From: Alteromonadaceae bacterium M269
GTDB lineage: Bacteria; Pseudomonadota; Gammaproteobacteria; Enterobacterales; Alteromonadaceae
DNA length: 64,000 nt
Reading direction: 5' to 3'
NCBI GenBank assembly: GCA_004353515.1
Contig: SMNZ01000002.1
Location: 1-64,000, forward strand
In this document: piece by piece, positions 53,324 to 62,897 of the stretch
Layout: every line of letters starts with the position of its first letter
How positions within the stretch are numbered: the first letter of the stretch is position 1
Translations under genes and position numbers: made by a program
Notes under the pieces: generated by a model
Told to the model about the DNA's origin: nothing
Databases searched by the model: none
The model's input: only the letters and a program-made list of their open reading frames with translations

Positions 53324-54388
53324 ATGCAACAGCTAAAAGTGTTGGTGGTTGGTTGTGGCAATATGGGCACCTCCCATGCCAGAGCTTATCACGCGATATC
53401 CGAATTTGAGTTAGTTGGCTTGGTTAGTCGCCAGCCTGAGAGTAGAAACAGGCTTTCTAATGAATTGGATAAGGTGCCGACTTTCGATTCGTTTGAAGAA
53501 GCGCTTGAAGTGACAAAACCCGATGTGGTTTCTATTAATACCTATCCACAAACACATGCTGAATATGCACGACTTAGCTTTGCTACTGGTGCCCATGTTT
53601 TTGTAGAAAAACCCATAGCTTTGAATGTTGAAGAAGCGCAGGAGCTTGTCGAGCTTGCTCAAAAACATCAGAAAAAACTGGTCGTTGGTTACATCTTGCG
53701 GGTGCATCCAGCGTGGCAGAAGTTTACTGAACTGGCGCAAGGCCTTGGTAAGCCTCTAGTGATGCGAATGAATCTGAACCAACAAAGCTGTGCGGATCAG
53801 TGGTACACGCATAAGCAATTGATGGCGACTATGTCGCCTATGGTGGACTGCGGTGTGCACTATGTCGATGTGATGTGCCAAATGACGGGGGCTAATCCCA
53901 TTCGAGTTAGCGCAATTGGCGCACGATTAACGCCAGAAGTTGCAGATTATATGTACAACTATTCCCAATTGCAGGTGACTTTTGATGATGGTTCCGTAGG
54001 CTGGTACGAAGCCGGTTGGGGGCCAATGATGAGTGAAACTGCATTCTTCGTTAAAGATGTTATTGGCCCAAAAGGTAGTGTCAGTATTGTTGATGCGCAA
54101 AAAGACAATTCGCAAGATCTCGACGGACATACTCAGACAGGCTGTTTAAGGCTGCATCATGGCAAGCTCAATGCAGAAGGAGAGTTTGAGAAAGAGGACG
54201 AATTGATTGATACCTCAGATGAACCTTCACACGATGCATTATGCGAGCTTGAGCAACGATTTTTACTAAGAGCGATCTTAGACGATGAAGATTTGACGGC
54301 ACATATGCAAGATGCGGTTAACAGTTTGAAGATAGTGCTTGCAGCGGACGAAGCTTTTAAAACGGGTCGCACCGTTGATTTGGCATAG
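53324..54388 (+). CDS. Gfo/Idh/MocA oxidoreductase, second copy
   Basis: A roughly 354-aa NAD(P)-dependent oxidoreductase. The ATG at 53324 (MQQLKVLVVGCGNMGTSHA) is chosen; a GTG at 53312 overlaps the previous stop. Motifs: GCGNMG, VFVEKPIAL with the conserved Lys, and DCGVHYVDVMCQM with the His-x-x-Asp pair. It is a different subgroup from the protein at 46916, so the two probably act on different intermediates. Middle gene of the rightward arm. Confidence 0.88.
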   Translation: MQQLKVLVVGCGNMGTSHARAYHAISEFELVGLVSRQPESRNRLSNELDKVPTFDSFEEALEVTKPDVVSINTYPQTHAEYARLSFATGAHVFVEKPIALNVEEAQELVELAQKHQKKLVVGYILRVHPAWQKFTELAQGLGKPLVMRMNLNQQSCADQWYTHKQLMATMSPMVDCGVHYVDVMCQMTGANPIRVSAIGARLTPEVADYMYNYSQLQVTFDDGSVGWYEAGWGPMMSETAFFVKDVIGPKGSVSIVDAQKDNSQDLDGHTQTGCLRLHHGKLNAEGEFEKEDELIDTSDEPSHDALCELEQRFLLRAILDDEDLTAHMQDAVNSLKIVLAADEAFKTGRTVDLA

Positions 54389-54400
54389 GGGGGAGTAGAT

Positions 54401-55486
54401 ATGACCAAGCGTATTTTCTTTGCATTGTTTGTATTTCTTAGTGTCAACGCCTGCTCCGGTAAACAACAGAGTGACGACTTTTCGGTAGTCGCTTACTACT
54501 CTGGAGATGCAAAACAAATTAATGATTATCGGGTCGGTCAGCTGACTCACATTATCTTTAGCTTCCTGCATCTTGAAGGGAATCGTTTGTCGATTGATTC
54601 TAAGGCCGATGAAGAAACGATTCGACACCTTGTGTCACTGAAACAACAAAATCCAGAACTTAAAGTGATGGTGGCTCTTGGCGGTTGGGGTGGTTGCGAA
54701 ACATGTTCAACTGTTTTTTCAACCGAAAAGGGACGGGAAGAGTTCGCCAAATCTACCGTTGAGATTTTCAAGCTGTTTGAACTTGATGGGCTGGACTTGG
54801 ATTGGGAATACCCAACAGTCGAGGGATATCCTGGGCATCCCTACGGTACACAAGATAAGCCGAATTTTACCGCCTTGGTTAAGACATTGAGGCAGCATTT
54901 CGGTCATCGATATGAACTTAGCTTTGCGGCGGGTGGGTATACAGAGTTTTTGGAAGAAGCCGTCGATTGGCTGGCTATTATGCCCTTGATGGATCGTGTG
55001 AATCTCATGTCTTATGATTTGGTTAACGGTTATAGCAGGACTACGGGGCATCATACTGGGCTGTTTTCCTCTGAGAATCAGAAAGAATCAACGGATCATG
55101 GTGTAGAGTTTTTGCTCGATCTAGGCGTAGAACCTAGCAAAATAGTTATTGGCGCAGCGTTTTATGCCCGAGTTTGGCAAGGCGTTACCCCTATTGGAAA
55201 CGGCTTATTTCAGGAAGGGACATTTAAGCAAAGTGTGAATTACCATGAATATCCAGAGTACTTCAGTAAAGAGAATGGATTTGAGTTGTTTCGCGATGAA
55301 AAAAGTCAGGCAGATTACTTCTATAGCAAAAAGTTGCAGGAGTTCGGCACTTTCGATTCTAAGCAGTCTGTTGCTGATAAAGTCGGTTATGCCAAACAAA
55401 ATGGGCTTGGTGGCATTATGTTCTGGCAGCTAACCGGCGATACGCAAAGTGATGGCTTACTTGAAGCTATTGATAAAGCCAAATAG
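54401..55486 (+). CDS. GH18 chitinase lipoprotein
   Basis: A 361-aa lipoprotein (IFFALFVFLSVNAC; Cys18) with the GH18 motif LDGLDLDWEYP and the blocks VMVALGGWGGC, VNLMSYDLVNG and IVIGAAFYARVW. It is membrane-anchored, so it may trim chitooligomers at the cell envelope. It is the last gene of the rightward arm, 12 nt after the oxidoreductase. A hairpin shared with the convergent LPMO gene follows. Confidence 0.92.
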   Translation: MTKRIFFALFVFLSVNACSGKQQSDDFSVVAYYSGDAKQINDYRVGQLTHIIFSFLHLEGNRLSIDSKADEETIRHLVSLKQQNPELKVMVALGGWGGCETCSTVFSTEKGREEFAKSTVEIFKLFELDGLDLDWEYPTVEGYPGHPYGTQDKPNFTALVKTLRQHFGHRYELSFAAGGYTEFLEEAVDWLAIMPLMDRVNLMSYDLVNGYSRTTGHHTGLFSSENQKESTDHGVEFLLDLGVEPSKIVIGAAFYARVWQGVTPIGNGLFQEGTFKQSVNYHEYPEYFSKENGFELFRDEKSQADYFYSKKLQEFGTFDSKQSVADKVGYAKQNGLGGIMFWQLTGDTQSDGLLEAIDKAK

Positions 55487-55507
55487 CCTCTCACCTTAAA
55501 AAAACGA

Positions 55508-55527
55508 CCCCACCCAATTTAGTGGGG
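55508..55527 (-). terminator. terminator of the LPMO gene, possibly bidirectional
   Basis: CCCCAC and GTGGGG form a stem around CCAATTTA, and on the minus strand the hairpin runs into a U stretch (AAAAAAA at 55498-55504 on the plus strand). Confidence 0.6.
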
Positions 55528-55584
55528 GCGCTGGTCACAATGACTCGGGGCTAATGATCTTCGAGACCATGGCTCCATCCTTGT

Positions 55585-56769
55585 CTACTCTACGAGAATC
55601 CATGCACTGTCTGAACTTGTTCCAAAGCCAGGTTCAAAAGCAGTGTTATTCGGTGAATACTGAATACAGAATCCGCTGAATGGGAAGGGGCGGCATTCGT
55701 AAATTCTGCCATCTCTGGGTTGAAGCACTCGAGTTCCTGCCACGTAAGATGACAAACCTTCTGGGAAGGTAAAATCAAAATCTCCGTCTGAAGGTGGCGG
55801 TACCGGTTGTTGCATAATGTCGATTTCGACTCGAGTCAAACCAGAAGCAACTGTCGCGAAGATAGGGTTTTCACCCAGAACTGGTGTAAAGGTTCCGTCC
55901 TCATTCATTTGCCCTGCTCGCAAGTCATTCTGTTGCTGGTTAATTTGTCTTGCCAAACCCTGTGGCCAATAAGTGCGACTACCATCTACAACATCGTTAA
56001 TGACAAGCTCAACTTGTAAGGCTGGGATTTCACCTTGGGCATCAAATACTCTGGCTCTAACGCTATCTCCAGGTCTTAGTTCAACTGTCGGGAAGATAGT
56101 GCCAATTTGCTGGAACTCAATTGTTGGATCGGGGTCTGGATCAGGTGTTGGGTCTGGATCTGGGTCAGGATCGGGATTTGGGTTAGGGTCTCCGTCGAAA
56201 GTAACGTCAATAATGTTGTAAAAGCTGTTAACAGTGTCGGCTATTTCCCAGACTGACAAAATCAGCTGATAACCTGTTCTTGAAGGGACGACACAATCAT
56301 GTGTATTCAGCGGTGTTGGTGGCTGCTCGTTGTTGCCATCTATGGTGCAGAATGGTTCTAGTACAAAGCTGTCTCTAGTCACTGGCTGATTAGGATCCCA
56401 ATCCTGTCTGGTAATGAAGTAGCGCCAGTTACGCGTTCTGTGATTGGCAGTATACATCCAGGTAAATTGGTTTTCACCTGCGGCAATTGAAGCTTTCGCC
56501 CAGCGAGCGTCAGTTTGGATATTGAGCTCGGAAAATCGAACGATACCCGCAGATGGAATTTCTCCATCGGGTGGAATGCCGTCTCCAATCGCAGGAAATC
56601 CTGAGACGGATTCTAAACTTTGTGGCTCAAATTGGATGGCACCACAGTTGGTGTTTACGCCATCTCGGCAAAAGGTCACTCTCGACTCTGGCTGAATAAT
56701 ATAACCATGTCCAAAGCTATTTAATGAAATTAGTAAAGTAAATAAAGGTATTAATTTTTTTAAAAACAT
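55585..56769 (-). CDS. AA10 lytic polysaccharide monooxygenase with chitin-binding module
   Basis: A 394-aa secreted copper enzyme that cuts crystalline chitin by oxidation. The signal peptide ends before HGYIIQPES, which gives the N-terminal His of the copper brace; the second His is in YTANHRTRNW. Then come an Asp/Pro linker (DPNPNPDPDPDPDPTP), a GbpA-like middle domain (VELRPGDSVRARVFDAQG), and a C-terminal CBM5/12- or CBM73-like module (YECRPFPFSGFC…SDSAWILVE). It is on its own, convergent with the GH18 gene. ATTGGTTTTTAAATT just upstream of the start resembles the GntR half-sites. Confidence 0.92.
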   Translation of the reverse strand: MFLKKLIPLFTLLISLNSFGHGYIIQPESRVTFCRDGVNTNCGAIQFEPQSLESVSGFPAIGDGIPPDGEIPSAGIVRFSELNIQTDARWAKASIAAGENQFTWMYTANHRTRNWRYFITRQDWDPNQPVTRDSFVLEPFCTIDGNNEQPPTPLNTHDCVVPSRTGYQLILSVWEIADTVNSFYNIIDVTFDGDPNPNPDPDPDPDPTPDPDPDPTIEFQQIGTIFPTVELRPGDSVRARVFDAQGEIPALQVELVINDVVDGSRTYWPQGLARQINQQQNDLRAGQMNEDGTFTPVLGENPIFATVASGLTRVEIDIMQQPVPPPSDGDFDFTFPEGLSSYVAGTRVLQPRDGRIYECRPFPFSGFCIQYSPNNTAFEPGFGTSSDSAWILVE

Positions 56770-57240
56770 AATGACTTTCCTAAATTGGTTTTTAAATTCA
56801 TGAACTCATTGTCAGTGATCCTAATTATCGTCGTTTTCGTCCTGGTAAGTTCGTTTACCATGTTAGGTGGGTGGATCAAGCATGGCAATAAAAAATTGAT
56901 AGTTTTTTTCATTTTTTTTGCTTGTTTTGTGAAAGAAAATACCGGTTTTTCTACGCTTTTTTCTTTTGTGTTTGATTTTAAGAATGTTTTTCATGAAAGT
57001 TTTATGGTAAATAAAATGCCTTTATTGAGTGTTTTTTATAATTTTGAGATGAATCCTTGTGCTGTTTCGATATTAAAGAGCAGGATAGGTGCTAATCCTT
57101 ATAGCTAAAGTTGATTCCAACGTAAGGGGATATAACCAATGTCTATACCCTTGCTCATTTAAATAAATAGCGATTTCCAAAAATTTACATATGGTTAACA
57201 ACCGCAATGACAACTTAAAATAACTAGGAAACACTTCGCT
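56770..57240. other. AT-rich divergent promoter region
   Basis: This 471-bp gap separates the LPMO gene from the third TonB receptor. A hydrophobic 107-codon frame from 56785 has no ribosome binding site and is probably a by-product of the T-rich sequence. A TAACCAAT at about 57130 is weakly like the GntR half-site. Confidence 0.4.
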
Positions 57241-60105
57241 ATGGGAATGAATAGTTCAAAAAATAAAACATCCCGATTAAGCCTTAATCGCGTTACCTTA
57301 TGTGTTTTTGCAGCGCTGGCAGCGTGCTCAACACATGCTCAGGAGCAGCAAAGCTCAGCCGAAGAAAGTGTTGAGCGGATCAGCGTTATTGGTTCGAACA
57401 TCAAACGAAACCAAGATGCTGGAGCGCTGCCGATCACGACCTTGTCTGCAGAAGATATTGAGAATACAGGGGCGCTGTCGGGAGCTGAATTGCTAGCCGA
57501 AATCCCTCAGCAAGGCGAGGTTAATTTTAATAGCGGGCGTGTAGTTGGTGGGGTAAACGATGCGCGTGGCGATGTTTCTTCTATTAACCTACGCGGTATA
57601 GGCACGGGGAGTACGCTGACATTACTTAACGGTCGCCGACTTGTTCTTCACCCAGGTACACAATCAGAGAATCTGGTTCCAGTAACTACCGTTAACTCAA
57701 ACACCTTACCGGTTCGAGGGCTCAAGCGCGTTGAAGTGTTACGCGACGGTGCCGCTGCGGTCTATGGTTCCGATGCTGTAGCAGGGGTTATCAACTACGT
57801 ATTAAAAGACGACTATGAAGGTGGTGAAATCCGCGCTACTTACGGTGACACCGCAGATTCAGGTCAAAACACTATCAATATTACTGGCGCCGCTGGGTGG
57901 TACTTCAATGGTGGAAAAAGCCATATCACGGTCAGTGGTGGTTATCTCGATCGTGATGCGTTATTTGCTAACGAGCGTGAATTCGCTGCCAGTTCTGACC
58001 TTCGTGAAAACCCAAGGATCCCCGAAGAATTCAGAGGGGATACTCAGCTAGATAACCGCTCAACTTCCACGCCTTTTGGTGAGTTTAGTAGTTCTAGTTT
58101 AGGCACTTTCCATATCCAACCAGATACACAATCGGGTTGTGTGATTGACTTGGATGGTGGTATTTGTGCGGACCAAGGCGCTAATCCTAGAGATTTGCGG
58201 TTTGATTTAAATTCTCAACGAACAATATTTTCAGCAGTAGAACGCATTAATTTCTATACCTTGCTGACGCACGAAATTAACGAAAATGTTGAGTTCTTTG
58301 CTGAAGGTTTATATTACGACGCGACTGCTGAGCGTGTCCGTGAAAGACGCAACAACCTCACCTCTCAACGCTTCACAGTTGCAGCGGATGCTTTCTTCAA
58401 TCCATTCGGTGAAGAAGTCACTGTTCGTCGCTACCGACCTGTCGACGCGGGTGTTAGAAACATTGAAGTCGATGACAAAAGTTATCGTGTTCTTGCGGGT
58501 TTGAAAGGCGCGTTTAATGATTGGGATTGGGAATCTGCGGCGCTTTATTCAAAAGCCGAAACCGTTGATTCGGCGAATCGTATCAATACAACCTTATTTC
58601 AACAGGCCGTGAATAGCACAGACCAATCGACGGCGTATAACATCTTCAATGGTGGAGACATCAATAACCCCAATGTTGGTGATGCAACGCCTAATCCACA
58701 GTCTGTGATAGACAGCTTTGAAATTCAGGTCGATAGACGTTCAGAAACTGAATTGGCATTAGCAGACTTTAAATTATCGACACCAGCATTATTTGAATTA
58801 CCTGCAGGTGACGTTGGATTTGCAGCGGGTGTAGAAGTTCGTTACGAAAGCTTTGAAGATATCCGCAGTGATTTTCTTAACGGCAACTCACCTTTTGTCA
58901 ATTTGGTTACAGGTGATGTGAACACAGGCTCTAGTGTTGTTTTGGGAAGTAGTCCAACGCCCGACGCTAGCGGCAGTCGTAATGTGTTTTCAGCTTACGC
59001 TGAACTCGCTGTACCTCTTATTGTTGATAAGCCTTTTGTTGATAGCTTAGAGCTTCAGGTCGCGGCCAGATACGAAGACTTTTCTGATGTAGGCGATATC
59101 TTAAAACCTAAGTTCGCCTTGTCCTGGCAAGTTTCTCAGTACTTACAATTTAGAGGCGCCTACGCTGAAGGCTTTACTGCACCTGGCTTACCTCAGCGTA
59201 CTGCCGTTGACATCTCTCGGGTAAATACGCGCAGCGATCCTATTACCGGGGATAGACAAGGGGTACTGGAAATCCGTAATGGTAGCGACACGCTTGAGCC
59301 AGAAGAGTCAGAGAACACCTCTTTTGGTGTGGTGATTTCACCGACTCAAGACCTTACGTTTACCTTTGATTGGTGGAACATAGAGCAGACAGGTGTAGTT
59401 GGTTTGTTAAACAGCCAAACACAGATATTGCTCGATGCTTTGCTGCGCTCTCAAGGTTCAAGCAACCCCTTTGTTATCCGTAACGACAACTTAGAAATTG
59501 TTCAGGTGAATAATGATTTCACTAATTTACTTCCCAGAGAAAGTAGTGGCGCAGACTTTGGTGTGTTCTACAACTTTGATACTGGCATCGGTGACTTCAG
59601 GTTCCGTTTCAATGCTGCGCGTTTATTGCAGTTTGAGCAAGGTGTCGATGATGTTTCAGCACAGGTGTTAGCTGCTCAAGCCGCGAATGATCCTTCGGTA
59701 TTGTTCGATGGTGAAAATGTGACTATTGCAGGTGTTGGTGACTTAACAAGACAGAACGGCAGACCTGATTGGCGTTTGAGAACAAGCTTAGATTGGCGCA
59801 ACAAGCAATGGGGTGCCGGAGTTAGCTATCGTTATGTCAGTGACTTTGAAGATACCAGCTTAGACTTTACTAACGACGATGGAGATGTGGTGCAGTTCGA
59901 GGTCGGGAGCTTCTCAACCATAGATACGTATGTGAACTATCGCTTTGAAAGTGAAGGCCTGTTGAAAGATACGCGTCTTACATTGGGCGCCAGAAACATC
60001 GGCAATAAGGAGCCGCCCATTGCAGACGAAACCTTTGGTTTTGTGAGCAGTGTTCACTCACCACGAGGAAGATACGTTTATCTAACACTGAATAAGAAGT
60101 TTTAA
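57241..60105 (+). CDS. TonB-dependent receptor, likely peptide/glycopeptide type
   Basis: A 954-aa outer-membrane receptor: signal peptide (LNRVTLCVFAALAACSTHAQ), TonB-box region (VERISVIGSNIKR), plug (DVSSINLRGIGTGSTLTLLN, VEVLRDGAAAVYGSDAVAGV) and a barrel that ends VYLTLNKKF. The plug differs from the receptors at 32019 and 38725. Genes for an M14 carboxypeptidase and a D-aminoacylase-like protein follow, so the cargo is probably a peptide, perhaps with D-residues. A strong terminator follows. Confidence 0.9.
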   Translation: MGMNSSKNKTSRLSLNRVTLCVFAALAACSTHAQEQQSSAEESVERISVIGSNIKRNQDAGALPITTLSAEDIENTGALSGAELLAEIPQQGEVNFNSGRVVGGVNDARGDVSSINLRGIGTGSTLTLLNGRRLVLHPGTQSENLVPVTTVNSNTLPVRGLKRVEVLRDGAAAVYGSDAVAGVINYVLKDDYEGGEIRATYGDTADSGQNTINITGAAGWYFNGGKSHITVSGGYLDRDALFANEREFAASSDLRENPRIPEEFRGDTQLDNRSTSTPFGEFSSSSLGTFHIQPDTQSGCVIDLDGGICADQGANPRDLRFDLNSQRTIFSAVERINFYTLLTHEINENVEFFAEGLYYDATAERVRERRNNLTSQRFTVAADAFFNPFGEEVTVRRYRPVDAGVRNIEVDDKSYRVLAGLKGAFNDWDWESAALYSKAETVDSANRINTTLFQQAVNSTDQSTAYNIFNGGDINNPNVGDATPNPQSVIDSFEIQVDRRSETELALADFKLSTPALFELPAGDVGFAAGVEVRYESFEDIRSDFLNGNSPFVNLVTGDVNTGSSVVLGSSPTPDASGSRNVFSAYAELAVPLIVDKPFVDSLELQVAARYEDFSDVGDILKPKFALSWQVSQYLQFRGAYAEGFTAPGLPQRTAVDISRVNTRSDPITGDRQGVLEIRNGSDTLEPEESENTSFGVVISPTQDLTFTFDWWNIEQTGVVGLLNSQTQILLDALLRSQGSSNPFVIRNDNLEIVQVNNDFTNLLPRESSGADFGVFYNFDTGIGDFRFRFNAARLLQFEQGVDDVSAQVLAAQAANDPSVLFDGENVTIAGVGDLTRQNGRPDWRLRTSLDWRNKQWGAGVSYRYVSDFEDTSLDFTNDDGDVVQFEVGSFSTIDTYVNYRFESEGLLKDTRLTLGARNIGNKEPPIADETFGFVSSVHSPRGRYVYLTLNKKF

Positions 60106-60124
60106 TGATCTTGGGATCCCTCTT

Positions 60125-60148
60125 GCCGGTTTAATAACCGGCTTTTTT
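60125..60148 (+). terminator. rho-independent terminator
   Basis: GCCGGTT and AACCGGC form a perfect 7-bp stem over TAAT, followed by six T. It lies 19 bp after the receptor stop. Confidence 0.85.
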
Positions 60149-60183
60149 GTTTAGAATATTTTGATTCCCACTAGGGCAGTTTT

Positions 60184-61338
60184 ATGATTAAAAAGATTTC
60201 CACACTACTGTTGTTATTTCTGGCAACGCCTGTGTTCGCCTGTGAATTCGGCTCGGTGAGCTTTTCAGCTGATTTCGATGGAGCCAAGTTGGATAGGTGC
60301 GAGCAGCTTTCGCCGTCTCACTACCTCTTGCATTCCAATCCTGAAAACAGGCCGATTAATCCAAGCCCTTGGTATAGCTTTAAGGTGGTTTCGAAGAATA
60401 AGCAGGATGTGGTCATTTCGATAGTATTTGACAGTTCTCGCCCTCGTTACCTGCCAAAAATCAGCCATGATGGCGAACGGTGGCAGAACATTGATTTCGA
60501 AGTGCAGGATAAAAAGTTAACTTTCTCGCTACCACTTTCTCCCGGTAGTTTGTGGGTGTCGGCTCAGGAAATTATTGATAATCAAGATTATGCCGAGTGG
60601 ACAGAACGGCTTGCCAAGTCCGACGGTATTCAAAAGATTGCTATTGGAAGATCGACTCAAGGCAGAGAGATGACCGCCTTGATTAGTCGAGCTAATGGAT
60701 CAAAAGAATGGATGTTATTATTGGGTCGGCAGCATCCGCCGGAAGTAACGGGAGCATTGGCCATGTTGCCTTTTGTGGATGCTGTATTGTCTGATTCGCC
60801 TTTAGCGAAATCCTTTAGAAAACGCTTCAACCTATTGATTATTCCTAATATGAATCCTGACGGTGTAGCTAATGGTCATTGGCGACACAATACTCAAGGA
60901 ATTGATTTAAACCGGGATTGGATTAACTTCAGTCAAGTTGAAACACAGAATGCGAAAAAGCAGATCGACCGAATTGTCGAAGCTGATGGGAGGTTTGTAT
61001 TTGCCGTTGATTTCCACTCAACTCAAGAAGATGTGTTTTACACCATGCCGACAGATTATGGCTTGTCTCCGGCAACCTTTGTTGATGATTGGCTTGCCGA
61101 ATTGAACAAGACAGCTGCCTCGTCTTTCAAAGTTAGACCCAAGCCGGGCAGCAGCCCAGGGCGTGGCATCTTCAAGCAATACTTTGCTGACACTTTTAAG
61201 ACTCATGCTATTACCTATGAAATGGGCGATAACACCGAGCGAGCGATGATCACACATATTGCGAATCAATCAGCGAAAACCTTAATGCAGCACGCATTAG
61301 CAACACTTCCTTCTCAGTTTTATAAAAAGGGCTCTTAA
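60184..61338 (+). CDS. M14-family zinc carboxypeptidase, exported
   Basis: A 384-aa exported peptidase. Signal peptide: KISTLLLLFLATPVFA. An N-terminal beta domain (residues 20-130) precedes the peptidase fold. Zinc ligands are His and Glu of RQHPPEVTG near 194 and His of AVDFHSTQ near 278; substrate binding is by Arg in GIDLNRDWIN; the catalytic Glu is in TYEMGDN. The layout is like cytosolic-carboxypeptidase-type M14 proteins, which in bacteria include D-glutamyl-mDAP peptidases. It is 3 nt from the next gene, so both probably work in sequence on peptides. Confidence 0.85.
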   Translation: MIKKISTLLLLFLATPVFACEFGSVSFSADFDGAKLDRCEQLSPSHYLLHSNPENRPINPSPWYSFKVVSKNKQDVVISIVFDSSRPRYLPKISHDGERWQNIDFEVQDKKLTFSLPLSPGSLWVSAQEIIDNQDYAEWTERLAKSDGIQKIAIGRSTQGREMTALISRANGSKEWMLLLGRQHPPEVTGALAMLPFVDAVLSDSPLAKSFRKRFNLLIIPNMNPDGVANGHWRHNTQGIDLNRDWINFSQVETQNAKKQIDRIVEADGRFVFAVDFHSTQEDVFYTMPTDYGLSPATFVDDWLAELNKTAASSFKVRPKPGSSPGRGIFKQYFADTFKTHAITYEMGDNTERAMITHIANQSAKTLMQHALATLPSQFYKKGS

Positions 61339-61341
61339 AGC

Positions 61342-62895
61342 ATGGTTAAAGCACTGCCGGTTATTTTACTCCTGTTTACTTTATTGGGGTGTCAGGAAGG
61401 TAAAGAAGTCGACATTCTTATCACTAATGGGAAGGTATTTGACGGTTCTGACACCCTTGCAAAACCAATGGATATTGCGGTATGTGGAGAACTCATATGC
61501 GGTGTCAGTCCAGCAGGAGAAGTGAGCTACAAAGCGTCAAAAACTATTGATGCTAAAAACCAGATTGTGACACCTGGGTTTATTGACCCCCACACCCATG
61601 CTTATGCAGAGCTAATCAGCAACGATTTACATCAAAATCTGAATTATCTCTTTCAAGGTGTGACTACCGTTGTTGTTGGAAACGACGGTGATGGTCCGGT
61701 TGATATCGATGACGCACTAGGCGAGCTAAATAGTGATGGCATAGGTACTAACGTTGCCATGTTTATCGGACACGGTAGTTTGCGTCGAAAGGTGATAGGT
61801 GAGGTTCAAAGACATACGACTGCGGAAGAAATGCAGCAAATGGCTGAGTTACTCGATACTGCCATGCAAAAGGGAGCTTTAGGTATTTCCTCTGGGCTGT
61901 ATTATGTTCCCGGTAGTTTTGCTGCGACTGAAGAAGTTATCGCTATGGCTAAGGTTGCTGCAAAATATCAGGGTGTTTATGACACGCACTTACGTGATGA
62001 AAGTACCTTCAATATTGGCTTTTTAGCCGCACTTGATGAGGCTATTGATATCGCTCAGCAAGCTGATATACACCTGCATGTGGCGCATATTAAAGCCTTG
62101 GGTGTTGATGTTTGGGGGCAAAGCCATCAGGCCATAGAAAAGATCAATAATGCAAAAGCTGAAGGCATTAGCATCTCTGCTGACCAATATCCTTGGCAGG
62201 CTTCAGGTACTAATATCAGAAGCGCAGTTGTGCCTAAATGGGCGATGGCAGACTCTGACGAAGCTTTTATTCAACGCATAGATGCACCTGAGTATGCGCA
62301 AAAGATCAGAGAACAAATCAAAGAGAACATCAGGCGTCGAGGTGGGGCTGATGCACTCTTGATTACGGCTTCGAAATTCCCCGAGCAAGTGGGCAGAACA
62401 CTTGAAGAGCTGGCGACTCAGTGGGAGGTCTCAGATACCGAAGCTGTTGTCCGTTTAGTGAAGAATAGCCAATTGACTCGAGTAGCGTCGTTCAATATGA
62501 ATATGGGCGATATCAGGGCATTTATGACTCAACCTTGGGTAGTAACATCGTCTGATGGTACCAATGGACATCCCAGAAAATACGCTAGCTTTCCAAAGAA
62601 ATATCAAAAGTACGTGAAGGAAGATGAAGTTGTGAGTTTACAAAGCTTTATTCACAGAAGTACGGGGAAAACAGCAGGTATCTTAGGATTATCTGACAGA
62701 GGGTATTTACGTGAAGGTTATAAAGCTGACGTTCTGGTATTTGAGCCTTCACGATTTACTCCTAAAGCGAGCTTTAAACAATGGAATGTGCTGTCAGAGG
62801 GCGTTTCTTATCTCACAGTTAACGGTCAACTAGCGATTGCAGATGGGCAATACACTCAAGCTTTGGCTGGGCAGTTTGCGAAAAGACAAAGGTAG
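61342..62895 (+). CDS. D-aminoacylase-like amidohydrolase lipoprotein
   Basis: A 517-aa lipoprotein (VILLLFTLLGC; Cys17) of the N-acyl-D-amino-acid deacylase / D-aminopeptidase superfamily. It has IDPHTHAYAE near 90, HVAHIKALGVDVWGQS near 250, DQYPWQASG and SSDGTNGHPRKYASFPK near 398. Where the cytoplasmic enzyme at 25568 has the zinc-ligand Cys (GNCGIS), this protein has GNDGDG, so metal use or substrate may differ. It would act in the periplasm or outer membrane on peptides freed by the M14 enzyme. Confidence 0.85.
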   Translation: MVKALPVILLLFTLLGCQEGKEVDILITNGKVFDGSDTLAKPMDIAVCGELICGVSPAGEVSYKASKTIDAKNQIVTPGFIDPHTHAYAELISNDLHQNLNYLFQGVTTVVVGNDGDGPVDIDDALGELNSDGIGTNVAMFIGHGSLRRKVIGEVQRHTTAEEMQQMAELLDTAMQKGALGISSGLYYVPGSFAATEEVIAMAKVAAKYQGVYDTHLRDESTFNIGFLAALDEAIDIAQQADIHLHVAHIKALGVDVWGQSHQAIEKINNAKAEGISISADQYPWQASGTNIRSAVVPKWAMADSDEAFIQRIDAPEYAQKIREQIKENIRRRGGADALLITASKFPEQVGRTLEELATQWEVSDTEAVVRLVKNSQLTRVASFNMNMGDIRAFMTQPWVVTSSDGTNGHPRKYASFPKKYQKYVKEDEVVSLQSFIHRSTGKTAGILGLSDRGYLREGYKADVLVFEPSRFTPKASFKQWNVLSEGVSYLTVNGQLAIADGQYTQALAGQFAKRQR

Positions 62896-62897
62896 AA

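Noticed and set aside
56785-57108. Hydrophobic 107-codon frame before the third TonB receptor
   Set aside because: It has no ribosome binding site and the residue bias (Phe, Val, Leu) follows from the T-rich DNA.
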